From Mucilaginibacter corticis (GTDB taxonomy: Bacteria; Bacteroidota; Bacteroidia; Sphingobacteriales; Sphingobacteriaceae), in contig NZ_VLPK01000002.1 in NCBI RefSeq assembly GCF_007558865.1, positions 806,001-870,000 on the forward strand: DNA of 64,000 nucleotides, read 5' to 3'. The notes under the pieces are model-generated. The model had not been told where the DNA came from. It did no database searches and saw only the letters and a list, made by a program, of their open reading frames with translations. Shown piece after piece: positions 27,618 to 36,104 of the stretch. How positions within the stretch are numbered: position 1 is the stretch's first letter; every line of letters starts with the position of its first letter. The position numbers were made by a program, and so were the translations under genes.

Positions 27618-29288
27618 ATGAAAAATTTGCCTATTATATTTTGTATTGACGATGACAGCCAGGTATTAAGGGCGGTAACACGCGACCTGAAAAGTAAATA
27701 CCGCGACAATTACAAAATATTAAGCACCACAGTAGTAAGCGAAGCGTTAGACAGCTTACTTGAACTAAAAAATAAAGGAGAAAGTGTAGCCATATTCATC
27801 TCTGACCAACGGATGCCTGAAATGGACGGCGTTAGCTTTTTAGAGAAAGCGATGGAGTTTTTTCCGGATGCAAAACGTGTTTTACTAACTGCCTATTCTG
27901 ACAAGGATGCGGCAATAAAAGCCATTAACGCCGTTAAACTGGATTATTACCTGATCAAGCCCTGGGATCCGCCTGAAGAGAAATTGTTCCCGGTGATTGA
28001 TGATCTGCTGGAAGACTGGCAGGTTGATTATTACCCGGTATTTAAAGGCATTAAGGTGATAGGTTATCAATACTCTTTGCAATCGCACGAGGTAAAGGAT
28101 TTTTTGGCCGGTAACCTGGTGCCATATCAATGGCTGGACATTCAAACTGATCCCGAAGGAAAAAAACTCCTGGAGGTGAATAAACTTGATGTTAAGCAAT
28201 TGCCTGTTATTTTTTTAGAAGATGGCACTCATTTGATTCAACCAAACATTGCAGAAATTGCCGACAAGATAGGTTTAAATCCACATGTCGACCGCCAGGA
28301 GATCTATGACGTGGTAATTATTGGTGCTGGTCCTGCCGGCCTTGCAGCCGGGGTTTACGGCGCATCAGAAGGCTTGAAAACCCTTTTGATAGAACGCCGC
28401 GCGCCCGGAGGACAGGCCGGTACAAGTTCGCGAATAGAAAACTATCTCGGCTTCCCGACAGGGTTGAGCGGTTCAGAGCTTTCACGCAGGGCAATGACAC
28501 AAGCAGCACGATTAGGAACTGAATTTATATCACCTCAAACTGTAAAATCCATTGAACAAATTGATGGCTATAAAAAAGTGTTATTAGAGGATGGAACGGC
28601 TATTAACACCCGTAGTGTGATCATTACTACAGGTGTAGATTATCGGAAATTGGATACTAAAGGTATAGATAGTTTTACAGGTGCCGGTGTTTACTATGGT
28701 GCTGCCATGACCGAGGCCACGGCCTGTAAAGGCAAAGAAGTATTCATTGTAGGTGGCGGCAATTCTGCCGGGCAGGCAGCTATGTACCTATCTAAGTTCG
28801 CTAAAAATGTTTGGATCGTTATTCGTAAGGATGATCTAAGCCGAACCATGTCCGCCTATCTGATCGACCAGATAGACGCGACTCCTAACATTCACATTTG
28901 CCCGAAAACTAAAATAGGTGAGGCCAGAGGAACAGATAAACTGGAACAGTTGACACTTATTGATGTAACCAATTGCAACGAGGAAGTGAAGCAAGCTGAT
29001 GCGCTTTATATTTTTATTGGCGCTAAACCGTTTACCGATTGGATAGGCCTAGATATTTTGAAAGATGATAAAGGTTTTATCGAAACCGGCCGCGAGCTTA
29101 AAAAATATGATAACTACGAAAAGATCTGGAAACAAAAGCGCGATCCTTACTTGTTGGAAACCTGTTGCCCCGGAGTGTTTGCCGCAGGCGATGTTCGTGC
29201 AGGAGCGATGAATAGGGTAGCATCTGCCGTAGGTGAAGGATCAATGGCGATAAGCTTTGTGCATAAGTATTTAGCAGAGGTAAAATAA
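27618..29288 (+). CDS. Response regulator fused to thioredoxin-reductase-like flavoprotein
   Basis: 556 aa in three parts. Residues 1-130 are a REC receiver (FCIDDDSQV; phosphoacceptor D63 in FISDQRMPEMDG; conserved Thr and Lys in LTAYSD and LIKPWDPP). Residues about 140-220 resemble a thioredoxin/glutaredoxin-like domain without CxxC. From 230 onward there is a TrxB-type domain: GAGPAGLAAGVYGASEG from residue 236 for FAD, GGGNSAGQAAMYLSKFA for NADPH, and GVFAAGDVRAGAMNRVASAVGEG at the end. The redox-active CxxC of TrxB is missing; the site reads TEATACKGKEV, with a single Cys. The output is thus enzymatic or redox sensing, not DNA binding. Confidence 0.92.
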   Translation: MKNLPIIFCIDDDSQVLRAVTRDLKSKYRDNYKILSTTVVSEALDSLLELKNKGESVAIFISDQRMPEMDGVSFLEKAMEFFPDAKRVLLTAYSDKDAAIKAINAVKLDYYLIKPWDPPEEKLFPVIDDLLEDWQVDYYPVFKGIKVIGYQYSLQSHEVKDFLAGNLVPYQWLDIQTDPEGKKLLEVNKLDVKQLPVIFLEDGTHLIQPNIAEIADKIGLNPHVDRQEIYDVVIIGAGPAGLAAGVYGASEGLKTLLIERRAPGGQAGTSSRIENYLGFPTGLSGSELSRRAMTQAARLGTEFISPQTVKSIEQIDGYKKVLLEDGTAINTRSVIITTGVDYRKLDTKGIDSFTGAGVYYGAAMTEATACKGKEVFIVGGGNSAGQAAMYLSKFAKNVWIVIRKDDLSRTMSAYLIDQIDATPNIHICPKTKIGEARGTDKLEQLTLIDVTNCNEEVKQADALYIFIGAKPFTDWIGLDILKDDKGFIETGRELKKYDNYEKIWKQKRDPYLLETCCPGVFAAGDVRAGAMNRVASAVGEGSMAISFVHKYLAEVK

Positions 29289-29303
29289 TACTCTTTAAAA
29301 TAA

Positions 29304-29337
29304 GAAAGCCAGCCTAAACTAACTGGCTTCTTGTTTT
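29304..29337. terminator. Bidirectional terminator
   Basis: AAGCCAG/CTGGCTT stem with a 10-nt loop between convergent genes, followed by TCTTGTTTT on the plus strand and flanked by A-rich sequence on the other side. Confidence 0.65.
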
Positions 29338-29351
29338 AATATATCAAAATA

Positions 29352-30032
29352 TTATTGTTTTGTTTTTAATGCCTGCCCGATGGCTTTTTGTGCCAAAGGC
29401 TCCATTACCTTGTAACCCTCAAGTGTTGGATGCACGCCGTCTTTTGATAAGGTTTTTGGCAATCCCCTGTTCTCGTCAACCATAGCGGTAAAATAATCCA
29501 GGTAAACAAAATTGTTTTTAGCAGCATAAGCCTTGAGCATATCGTTTAAGGCTTTTACTTTTTCTTTCGGATCTATAGCCGGCCTCCATGGAAATGCCGC
29601 TGCGGGTAAAACAGATGATAATACAACCTTAATGTGATTAGCCTTGGCTAACTCGGCCATCGACATGATATTGCCCATAACATCTTCCAGTTTTGACGGA
29701 CCGTTATTTTCGGCAATATCATTAATGCCTGCCAGTATCACTACCACATCAGGTTTTAAATTGATCACATCCTCACGGAAACGTACCAGCATTTGCCCGG
29801 TTGTTTGCCCGCTTATGCCGCGATCTATATAATTATTGCTTTTGAAAAAGGTCGAGTCATTATTGATCCAGAAATCGGTGATAGAGTCGCCCATGTATAC
29901 CACGGTCTTTTTGCCGTTGGCTGGCGCTACCTGGCTGTTAGCTTGCTCATAACGTTTAATGTTAGGCCAGTCTTGCGCTGTTGCAGATGCTGCTACAAAC
30001 AAGAAAAAAAGTAAAATCAGGTTATTTTTCAT
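29352..30032 (-). CDS. Secreted SGNH/GDSL hydrolase
   Basis: 226 aa with a signal peptide (residues 1-19, LILLFFLFVAASATAQ). The SGNH blocks are complete: VYMGDSITDFW (catalytic Ser), DRGISGQTTGQML (Gly), VVILAGINDIAEN (Asn), and SKDGVHPTLEGY (catalytic Asp and His). This type includes acetylxylan esterases, rhamnogalacturonan acetylesterases and lysophospholipases; exported Bacteroidota versions mostly deacetylate glycans. The substrate cannot be decided. Single gene. Confidence 0.92.
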   Translation of the reverse strand: MKNNLILLFFLFVAASATAQDWPNIKRYEQANSQVAPANGKKTVVYMGDSITDFWINNDSTFFKSNNYIDRGISGQTTGQMLVRFREDVINLKPDVVVILAGINDIAENNGPSKLEDVMGNIMSMAELAKANHIKVVLSSVLPAAAFPWRPAIDPKEKVKALNDMLKAYAAKNNFVYLDYFTAMVDENRGLPKTLSKDGVHPTLEGYKVMEPLAQKAIGQALKTKQ

Positions 30033-30180
30033 TCTGCCAATTTAAAAAATAATTATCGACAAATGCAAAATACGGTTTGCAGTGGTTTTCGATTAATGTT
30101 TCTCTGCTGATTAATTATAATACATATATTAGCAAGGTAATTTGCTTTAAAATAGGCAATTGTTATATGTTATTAACCTT

Positions 30181-30552
30181 ATGACACCTATAAAAATAGA
30201 TCCCGCAAAAGGGAAGATCACGGTTGGAATACAAGCAAAGTCATTGATCGTTATTAGTTTTTCTATAACTGTGTATAAACCGGATGGTGATACCATTGAT
30301 GATCGTTTTACTGGAGATACAGGTATTAATAATCCAAGCCTTGTAACGTTACCTAAAGACGCTGCTTACTATATAGATTTTTATTTAGGTTTCACGCTGA
30401 AATTCATGGATCCTGCTGCGGATGGCACAATTCAATATACTTTGGATCTGTTTTTAAGTCAGCAGGACGTCAAGGTCGATCCTGTAATTACGTTGACAGG
30501 GCCATTAAAACCAGGAGAAAATTCAGAACAGACATCCTATCATATACAATAG
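30181..30552 (+). CDS. Uncharacterised small protein
   Basis: 123 aa from the ATG at 30181. I do not recognise a family. The sequence is beta-rich and hydrophilic with no signal peptide (TPIKIDPAKGKITVGIQAKS...), ending in GENSEQTSYHIQ. It is 4 nt upstream of a gene for an exported protein and presumably cotranscribed with it. Confidence 0.65.
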   Translation: MTPIKIDPAKGKITVGIQAKSLIVISFSITVYKPDGDTIDDRFTGDTGINNPSLVTLPKDAAYYIDFYLGFTLKFMDPAADGTIQYTLDLFLSQQDVKVDPVITLTGPLKPGENSEQTSYHIQ

Positions 30553-30556
30553 CACC

Positions 30557-31645
30557 ATGAAAAAATATTTTTTGTTAATGGTGCTTATTGCCATTGTATC
30601 CGTTGAAGTAAGAGCGCAAGATAGTGTAAAGTTTAAGGCAGGCTGGGGCAATTTGGATTATTCAATTCCTGAGTCGCCGGCATTTAAAATTTTGGGAACC
30701 GATCCTGACAACATCTTAAAGCCATCATCTGTAAGGAGTGTCGCTTTAAGTATCGGCAATTATTTTGTTACCAATGGCGCGGCTATCCCGAAAAGCCTGG
30801 CTGTTGAAATATCTCCGTTATTGTTAAATGGCAACGCCAGCTTAAACGATTATAATAAAAATAAATTTTTATACCGAGCCCGTCTATCTTTTGGGACATC
30901 AATGGGCGATAAAGGAAGTTATTCAACCGCCGAAGGTATCCGTTTTACCATCATTGATAAAACCGACTTACGTACCAATACCGCCTACTTAAAAGATATA
31001 CTTGCAAGCCTTGGTGCTGCGGTAAATGCCGAAGACAAAGCTATACCAGCTTATATCAAACAAAATAATTTAAACATATCGCAGATAGCTTTCAGAGAAC
31101 AGCTGGCTAAAGACACCGTGTTATATAATAAGTTACTCGCTTTTGAAACCCAGTTTATACCTGATGATATTGTAAAACCTGCCGACATGGAAAAGCTGCG
31201 CAATAAGTACCGCGAATCACTTTGGAATGCGCCTACATGGGAAGCTGGATTAGCAACTTTGCAAACCTCGAAGGATTCTTTATTAAAAAATTTAAAGACA
31301 TCGCAAGTTGGTTTATGGACAAGTGCCGGCTTACCCGTCGGTAAAAAAGGGCAGGTATTAATAGGCGCAAAGTTTGCCATGGCTGATAGTGTAGGATGGC
31401 AGAAAAAATATTCGGCAGGCGCACGTTATTACTATGGATCTAATAGTGTTAAGGGATTTGCACAAGTGCAGTTTGATCGTAGAAACAATGCAAACAGCAC
31501 AACCGCCTCAGTGGGCTGTGATTTCAATATTGCAAATGGTATTTGGGGACAGGCAGTATTTAACTTTATTGATTTAAACGGAACAATAAGTTATCAACCG
31601 GGCTTTAATATCGGATTTGGTACCGGTGAAAAAAAGCATAGTTGA
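30557..31645 (+). CDS. Uncharacterised exported protein, likely beta-rich
   Basis: 362 aa with a clear signal peptide (FLLMVLIAIVSVEVRAQ). No named family recognised. The C-terminal 100 residues alternate polar and aromatic residues (AGARYYYGSNSVKGFAQVQFDRRNN, IWGQAVFNFIDLNGTISYQPGFNIGFG), which suggests outer-membrane beta-strands; the middle is helical. It follows a 123 aa unknown after 4 nt. Function unknown. Confidence 0.7.
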   Translation: MKKYFLLMVLIAIVSVEVRAQDSVKFKAGWGNLDYSIPESPAFKILGTDPDNILKPSSVRSVALSIGNYFVTNGAAIPKSLAVEISPLLLNGNASLNDYNKNKFLYRARLSFGTSMGDKGSYSTAEGIRFTIIDKTDLRTNTAYLKDILASLGAAVNAEDKAIPAYIKQNNLNISQIAFREQLAKDTVLYNKLLAFETQFIPDDIVKPADMEKLRNKYRESLWNAPTWEAGLATLQTSKDSLLKNLKTSQVGLWTSAGLPVGKKGQVLIGAKFAMADSVGWQKKYSAGARYYYGSNSVKGFAQVQFDRRNNANSTTASVGCDFNIANGIWGQAVFNFIDLNGTISYQPGFNIGFGTGEKKHS

Positions 31646-31739
31646 TAACTGATCACGATGTTTCCAGATTACTTGATAACACTGTGATAAAAAACAATTT
31701 TTTAGTTTGTCGCGGATAAACGTTGACTAAGAAGTTTAC

Positions 31740-32318
31740 TTAAAAGTTATAACCGGCACCAAATTTAAACCCGGTATTTGTAAGGTTAAATTCCGAGTCT
31801 TTGTCAAACCTTACTATACTGTGGTATTGAAAATAAGGGCTTGCAAATATCGTGATCGAACCAAAGGTATATTTAGCACCGATGTCTCCCTGAAAGCCAA
31901 TACCCGATTGTTTTGGTGCAACAGAGGCAGAAGAATAATTGGTTTGAAAATCAAATGTAAACCCGGCATCGGCATATAGGTATTTCAAAAAGGTAACTTT
32001 TCCTAAAACCGGAATGGTCACCATCTTAATTTTATCATATAGCGGCGGTGGGTTACCGGGCATTATTGATGTTTCTTTGATGTTGTTACTTAATAAAGTA
32101 AGATCAGCTTCTAAAGAAAATATCTTATTTATATAACGGGTATAACTTAAACCAAATGTATGGGCACTTTCAGATTGATATCCAAAATCGCCTACCACAC
32201 CGTGAATGTTTACGTCTGCAGAGCCAATGCCATAAAGTACTGACAAATTGTTTTTTGTTTGCGGAAAAGCTTTAAGGCTTGCAAAAAAGAGTAAAAGAAT
32301 AGTAAGATTTATTTTCAT
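31740..32318 (-). CDS. Outer-membrane beta-barrel protein, small porin-like
   Basis: 192 aa from the ATG at 32318, which gives a clean signal peptide (MKINLTILLLFFASLKAFPQ). About eight amphipathic strands are visible, such as GLSYTRYINKIFSLEADLTLLS and GDIGAKYTFGSITIFASPYFQYH, and the last residues GFKFGAGYNF end in aromatic Phe, the usual outer-membrane insertion signal. Resembles the OmpW/OmpX-like beta-brl family. Function unknown. Confidence 0.85.
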   Translation of the reverse strand: MKINLTILLLFFASLKAFPQTKNNLSVLYGIGSADVNIHGVVGDFGYQSESAHTFGLSYTRYINKIFSLEADLTLLSNNIKETSIMPGNPPPLYDKIKMVTIPVLGKVTFLKYLYADAGFTFDFQTNYSSASVAPKQSGIGFQGDIGAKYTFGSITIFASPYFQYHSIVRFDKDSEFNLTNTGFKFGAGYNF

Positions 32319-32426
32319 AGATGTAAGATGATTTAGGGTAAGATACTTCAAATATAATATTTTACCTGATTATGTAATGAGGCTTTTAGTCTCTTAAGAT
32401 AATTGAGTAGTTTAGCCCCGATCAAA

Positions 32427-33203
32427 ATGGAACTAAGAACAGTAAATGTTATCAGGTACGTTACCCCTTTGCGCGAAGGCGGCTCATTACCGGCCATAGC
32501 CGAAGCTGATGACGAATTTTTGTATGTACTTAAATTTAGGGGTGCAGGGCAGGGCGTAAAGGCGCTCATAGCCGAATTAATAGGCGGCGAACTTGCACGC
32601 GCGTTAGGACTAAAAGTACCTGAACTGGTATTTGCCAATTTAGACGAAGCCTTTGGTCGTACCGAGCCTGATGAAGAAATACAGGATCTGCTTAAAGCAA
32701 GCGTAGGCCTGAACCTGGCATTACACTATCTTTCGGGCGCTATAACTTATGATCCTGCGGTTACCGTTATTGATGCCAGACTGGCCTCGCAGATCGTTTG
32801 GTTAGACTGTCTATTGACCAACGTAGACCGCACACCACGTAATACCAATATGCTGATCTGGCATAAAGAGCTGTGGCTGATAGATCACGGTGCCGCGCTT
32901 TATTTTCATCATTCATGGGGTAACTGGAAAGAACAGGCGGTTCGGCCGTTTGTGCAGGTAAAAGACCATGTTTTATTACCATGGGCAACGGAGCTGGAGT
33001 CGGTTGACTTAGAGTTTAAAGCCATCTTAAATGAAACTTTGATTCGTGATATAGCCGCTTTAATTCCTGACGAGTGGCTGGCAGATGATATTGAAGCCGC
33101 TGCGGAACGTCGTGAAGTCTATGTTCAATTTTTATTGCTGCGGATAGCAGCGTCTGATATATTTATAAAAGAAGCAAAAAATGCCCGGGAAACACGTTTT
33201 TGA
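32427..33203 (+). CDS. HipA-like kinase family protein
   Basis: 258 aa from the ATG at 32427. The kinase-like features are a Lys-containing strand (DDEFLYVLKFRGAGQG), a catalytic-loop-like NVDRTPRNTNML (Asp and Asn as in the HxDxxxxN loop) and WLIDHGAALYF in place of the metal-binding DFG. This is the single-domain HipA-like group that lacks the N-terminal Couple_hipA domain. It overlaps the next gene, DUF3037, by 23 nt; such pairs recur in bacterial genomes. Whether it phosphorylates protein or a small molecule is unknown. Confidence 0.82.
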   Translation: MELRTVNVIRYVTPLREGGSLPAIAEADDEFLYVLKFRGAGQGVKALIAELIGGELARALGLKVPELVFANLDEAFGRTEPDEEIQDLLKASVGLNLALHYLSGAITYDPAVTVIDARLASQIVWLDCLLTNVDRTPRNTNMLIWHKELWLIDHGAALYFHHSWGNWKEQAVRPFVQVKDHVLLPWATELESVDLEFKAILNETLIRDIAALIPDEWLADDIEAAAERREVYVQFLLLRIAASDIFIKEAKNARETRF

Positions 33204-33564
33204 GTACGCCGTAGTTCGCGTTGTACCAAGGGTAGAACGTGAGGAATTTATGAATGTTGGCGTGGTGCTGTATTGTAAAAAACTAAACTTTTTGCAAGCT
33301 ATCATCACCGTTAATGAGGCAAAGATCTGTTGTTTTACCAACAAAGACGAAGCACAGCAAATTAAGGCAAATCTTCAGGCATTTGAACAGATCTGCAAAG
33401 GAAGTGTGGAAGGTGGCCCTATAGCCAAGCTGGATGAAGCATCACGTTTCAGATGGTTAACAGCCACGCGCAGTACGGTTGTGCAGGCATCAAAGGTTCA
33501 TCCGGGTTTGTCGGCAGATCCTTTGGAAACATTGACAAAGTTACACGCGCAACTTGTGTTATAA
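33181..33564 (+). CDS. DUF3037 domain protein
   Basis: 127 aa, one domain of the DUF3037 type: FEYAVVRVVPRVEREEFMNVGVVLYC at the N-terminus is its hallmark. No enzymatic motif is visible. It starts inside the 3' end of the HipA-like gene, so translation is coupled and the two proteins probably form a functional pair. Confidence 0.85.
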   Translation: MPGKHVFEYAVVRVVPRVEREEFMNVGVVLYCKKLNFLQAIITVNEAKICCFTNKDEAQQIKANLQAFEQICKGSVEGGPIAKLDEASRFRWLTATRSTVVQASKVHPGLSADPLETLTKLHAQLVL

Positions 33565-33570
33565 ATAGAG

Positions 33571-34179
33571 TTACTCCGCCATCCTGATCTTTATCACCAT
33601 TTTCTTGTCTTTGTCATAACCATCAACACGAATCCCGGGACGGTGTGAGTTTTGCGGGAAGAATATATAAAGTGTTCCCGGATCGGCAGTGTAATAATCG
33701 CCTTTGGTATTGCTGTCAAAATTAACCAGGTCTTTTGCTTCGTTATAAGGGTTGGTGACTTTGGCATTTGCCGGATTCATCACACCAATACGCTCTTTCC
33801 CGCTGATCACTAAATGCAGGTCTATGTATTTGTGGTGTGCTTCCCAGCCGGTTTTATCCAGCTCTTTTGTTGGTCCGTCGCTTACTGTCGCGAACACGTT
33901 TTCGCCGTCAATTGCATGTTTACCTGCCGATAGCGTATCAAGCTTGGTATTGCTAATAAATGCAAAAGCTTCATCCCAATATTTTTTATTGGCTTGGTAT
34001 TGTTTGGCAAACTCCACGTTATCCAGGCCGGGGTAAAGGGTTAGCTTAAAACTATTTCGCCATTCTCCTTTTTTTACCCATGCCTTTGCCGCGCTTTCTG
34101 TCATTTGTGCGGATGCAGTTGCGCCGGTAAAGCATAGTATAGCCAAAATTAGAATCTTTAAAGTGATTTTACTTTTCAT
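33571..34179 (-). CDS. YhcH/YjgK/YiaL family protein, exported
   Basis: 202 aa. The C-terminal 150 residues match the YhcH/DUF386 cupin-like family linked to sialic acid, uronate and galactoside metabolism (WEAHHKYIDLHLVISGKERIGV holds the metal-binding His residues; LYIFFPQNSHRPGIR the last His). Unlike the cytosolic E. coli proteins this one has a signal peptide (ILKILILAILCFTGATASAQ-type, residues 1-25) if the ATG at 34179 is used; the 18-residue upstream extension is not needed. It is divergent from the hexuronate genes and likely serves them. Probable sugar-processing or anomer-handling enzyme. Confidence 0.85.
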   Translation of the reverse strand: MKSKITLKILILAILCFTGATASAQMTESAAKAWVKKGEWRNSFKLTLYPGLDNVEFAKQYQANKKYWDEAFAFISNTKLDTLSAGKHAIDGENVFATVSDGPTKELDKTGWEAHHKYIDLHLVISGKERIGVMNPANAKVTNPYNEAKDLVNFDSNTKGDYYTADPGTLYIFFPQNSHRPGIRVDGYDKDKKMVIKIRMAE

Positions 34180-34387
34180 AAAGGTATATTTTAGGTTTTC
34201 CTTCAGAGCGGAAACAATCGGTTCAATACTCAATGATACAAGTATTTAGGCGGATATTTAGTTTCGATCATTAAAAAATTACATAGCCATTTGTAAGTCT
34301 ACATCGTTTGCGTAAAAATATAGATGGGTTGGCTTTTAATATGGGTGATAAATTGTAAAATTGCCTTTATAACCAAAAAATCTAAAT

Positions 34388-35221
34388 GTGTTGAAATCTA
34401 TCCACAGCGTCCATCCCGATGATTTTAAAACCTATCAAACGGCTACCATACGTGAGCGTTTTTTATTGGACGGTGTAGTAAAGCCTGATCAGGTCAATTG
34501 CGTCTATACACATTACGACAGGATGATAGTAGGCGCTGCAAACCCTGTTGACCGACAGCTTGAACTTGAAAACTACCCCAACTTAAAAGCCGATTATTTT
34601 TTACAGCGCCGCGAAATAGGTATCATCAACGTAGCAGGAAGCGGGCAGGTTATTGTCGACGGCGAAGTTTATCCACTAAATAAATTGGATTGCCTCTACA
34701 TAGGTAAAGGTGTTAAAAGCATAAAATTTTCAAGTGACGATGCTAATGACGCTGCTGTGTTTTACCTGCTGTCATGCCCCGCACATACTGCCTATCCAAC
34801 TACACTATTAACACATGCGCAAGCCATAAAAGTAAACGCGGGCGATGCGTCGACCGCTAACCGGCGAACCATCAATAAATACATCCACACAGAAGGTATC
34901 CAAAGTTGCCAGTTGGTAATGGGGCTAACTGTCTTAGCCGGGGGCAGTGTTTGGAATACTATGCCTGCCCATGTGCACGACAGGCGTATGGAAGCCTATT
35001 TTTATTTTGATGTTCCGGACGGGCAGCGGGTATTTCATTACATGGGCGAGGGGAATGAAACCCGGCATATTGTTGTGGCTAATCATGAAGCCGTAGTGTC
35101 GCCGCCGTGGAGTATCCATTCGGGTAGCGGTACAGCAAGTTATAGTTTTATATGGGGTATGGCAGGCGAGAACCTGGATTATACTGATATGGACATTTTA
35201 AATATCACAGATCTTAAATAA
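34388..35221 (+). CDS. kduI: 5-dehydro-4-deoxy-D-glucuronate isomerase KduI
   Basis: Isomerises 5-keto-4-deoxyuronate, the product of pectin/alginate-type unsaturated uronides, to 3-deoxy-D-glycero-2,5-hexodiulosonate. 277 aa, full length. The zinc site is visible in WNTMPAHVHDRRMEAYFYF, with two His and a Glu, and the last His in PPWSIHSG. The start is GTG at 34388. First gene of a hexuronate run with an SDR oxidoreductase and an MFS importer. The 209-bp gap to the divergent yhcH-like gene should hold both promoters; I see no perfect consensus. Confidence 0.95.
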   Translation: MLKSIHSVHPDDFKTYQTATIRERFLLDGVVKPDQVNCVYTHYDRMIVGAANPVDRQLELENYPNLKADYFLQRREIGIINVAGSGQVIVDGEVYPLNKLDCLYIGKGVKSIKFSSDDANDAAVFYLLSCPAHTAYPTTLLTHAQAIKVNAGDASTANRRTINKYIHTEGIQSCQLVMGLTVLAGGSVWNTMPAHVHDRRMEAYFYFDVPDGQRVFHYMGEGNETRHIVVANHEAVVSPPWSIHSGSGTASYSFIWGMAGENLDYTDMDILNITDLK

Positions 35222-35229
35222 ATATAAAG

Positions 35230-36048
35230 GTGGAAAACAGTTTCTCATTAAAAGATAAGGTAATTGTAGTTACCGGCGGTACAGGCATTTTGGGTAAAGC
35301 ATTTGTAAGCGGCATAGCCGAAGCAGGCGGCATTGTAGGTATTTTAGGCAGAAATGAACAAATTGCCGAAGAAAGGGCTGCCGCTATCAACGCCAGCGGC
35401 GGGCAGGCCATAGCGCTAATAGCTGACGCGTTGGACGAGGATGCGCTGATAGCTGCCAAAGACAAAGTTTTGGCAGCCTACGGCCGTATTGATGGCTTGG
35501 TTAATGGCGCCGGCGGCAATATGCCAGAGGGTGTTTTATTGCCCGACCAGGACTTGTTTAAAATGAATATGGCCGGAATGAAAAAGGTAACAGAGCTTAA
35601 TCTTTGGGGTACACTGATACCTACACAGATATTTGGCGAAGCTATTGTTAAAACTGCCGGTAAAGGCAGTATAGTAAACATATCCTCCATGAACTCAAAA
35701 AGCGCTGTTACACGTGTGTTGGGGTATAATATGGGTAAGGCTGCGGTTGATTGTTATAACGAATGGTTCGCGGTTGAACTGGCTAATCGTTACGGCGATG
35801 CCATCCGAATGAATGCATTAGCACCGGGCTTTTTCCTGACCGAACAAAATCGTAATTTATTGACCAAGCCGGATGGCGGCTATACGGACAGGGGAGAGCG
35901 GGTGATCAGGAACACGCCGTTTAAACGTTTTGGCAACCCGGATGAATTGATAGGCGCTTTGGTTTGGCTGTTAAGCGATGCTTCTAAGTTTGTCACCGGA
36001 TCGATGATTACCGTAGATGGCGGATTTTCTGCATTTAGTGGCGTATAA
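35230..36048 (+). CDS. SDR family D-mannonate/uronate oxidoreductase
   Basis: 272 aa SDR with VVTGGTGILGKAFVSG for cofactor binding, NGAGGNMPEG in place of NNAG, ISSMNS for Ser and YNMGKAAVDCYNEW for Tyr and Lys. The long GGNMPEGVL insertion is typical of the SDR-type D-mannonate oxidoreductases of Bacteroidota, which reduce fructuronate or tagaturonate; a KduD-like role on the KduI product is the alternative. GTG start 9 nt after kduI, so an operon. Cytosolic. Confidence 0.88.
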   Translation: MENSFSLKDKVIVVTGGTGILGKAFVSGIAEAGGIVGILGRNEQIAEERAAAINASGGQAIALIADALDEDALIAAKDKVLAAYGRIDGLVNGAGGNMPEGVLLPDQDLFKMNMAGMKKVTELNLWGTLIPTQIFGEAIVKTAGKGSIVNISSMNSKSAVTRVLGYNMGKAAVDCYNEWFAVELANRYGDAIRMNALAPGFFLTEQNRNLLTKPDGGYTDRGERVIRNTPFKRFGNPDELIGALVWLLSDASKFVTGSMITVDGGFSAFSGV

Positions 36049-36104
36049 TATGGCAGCATAATGCTATATTGTACAACCAAATATCTACCTTGATATAACC
36101 GATT

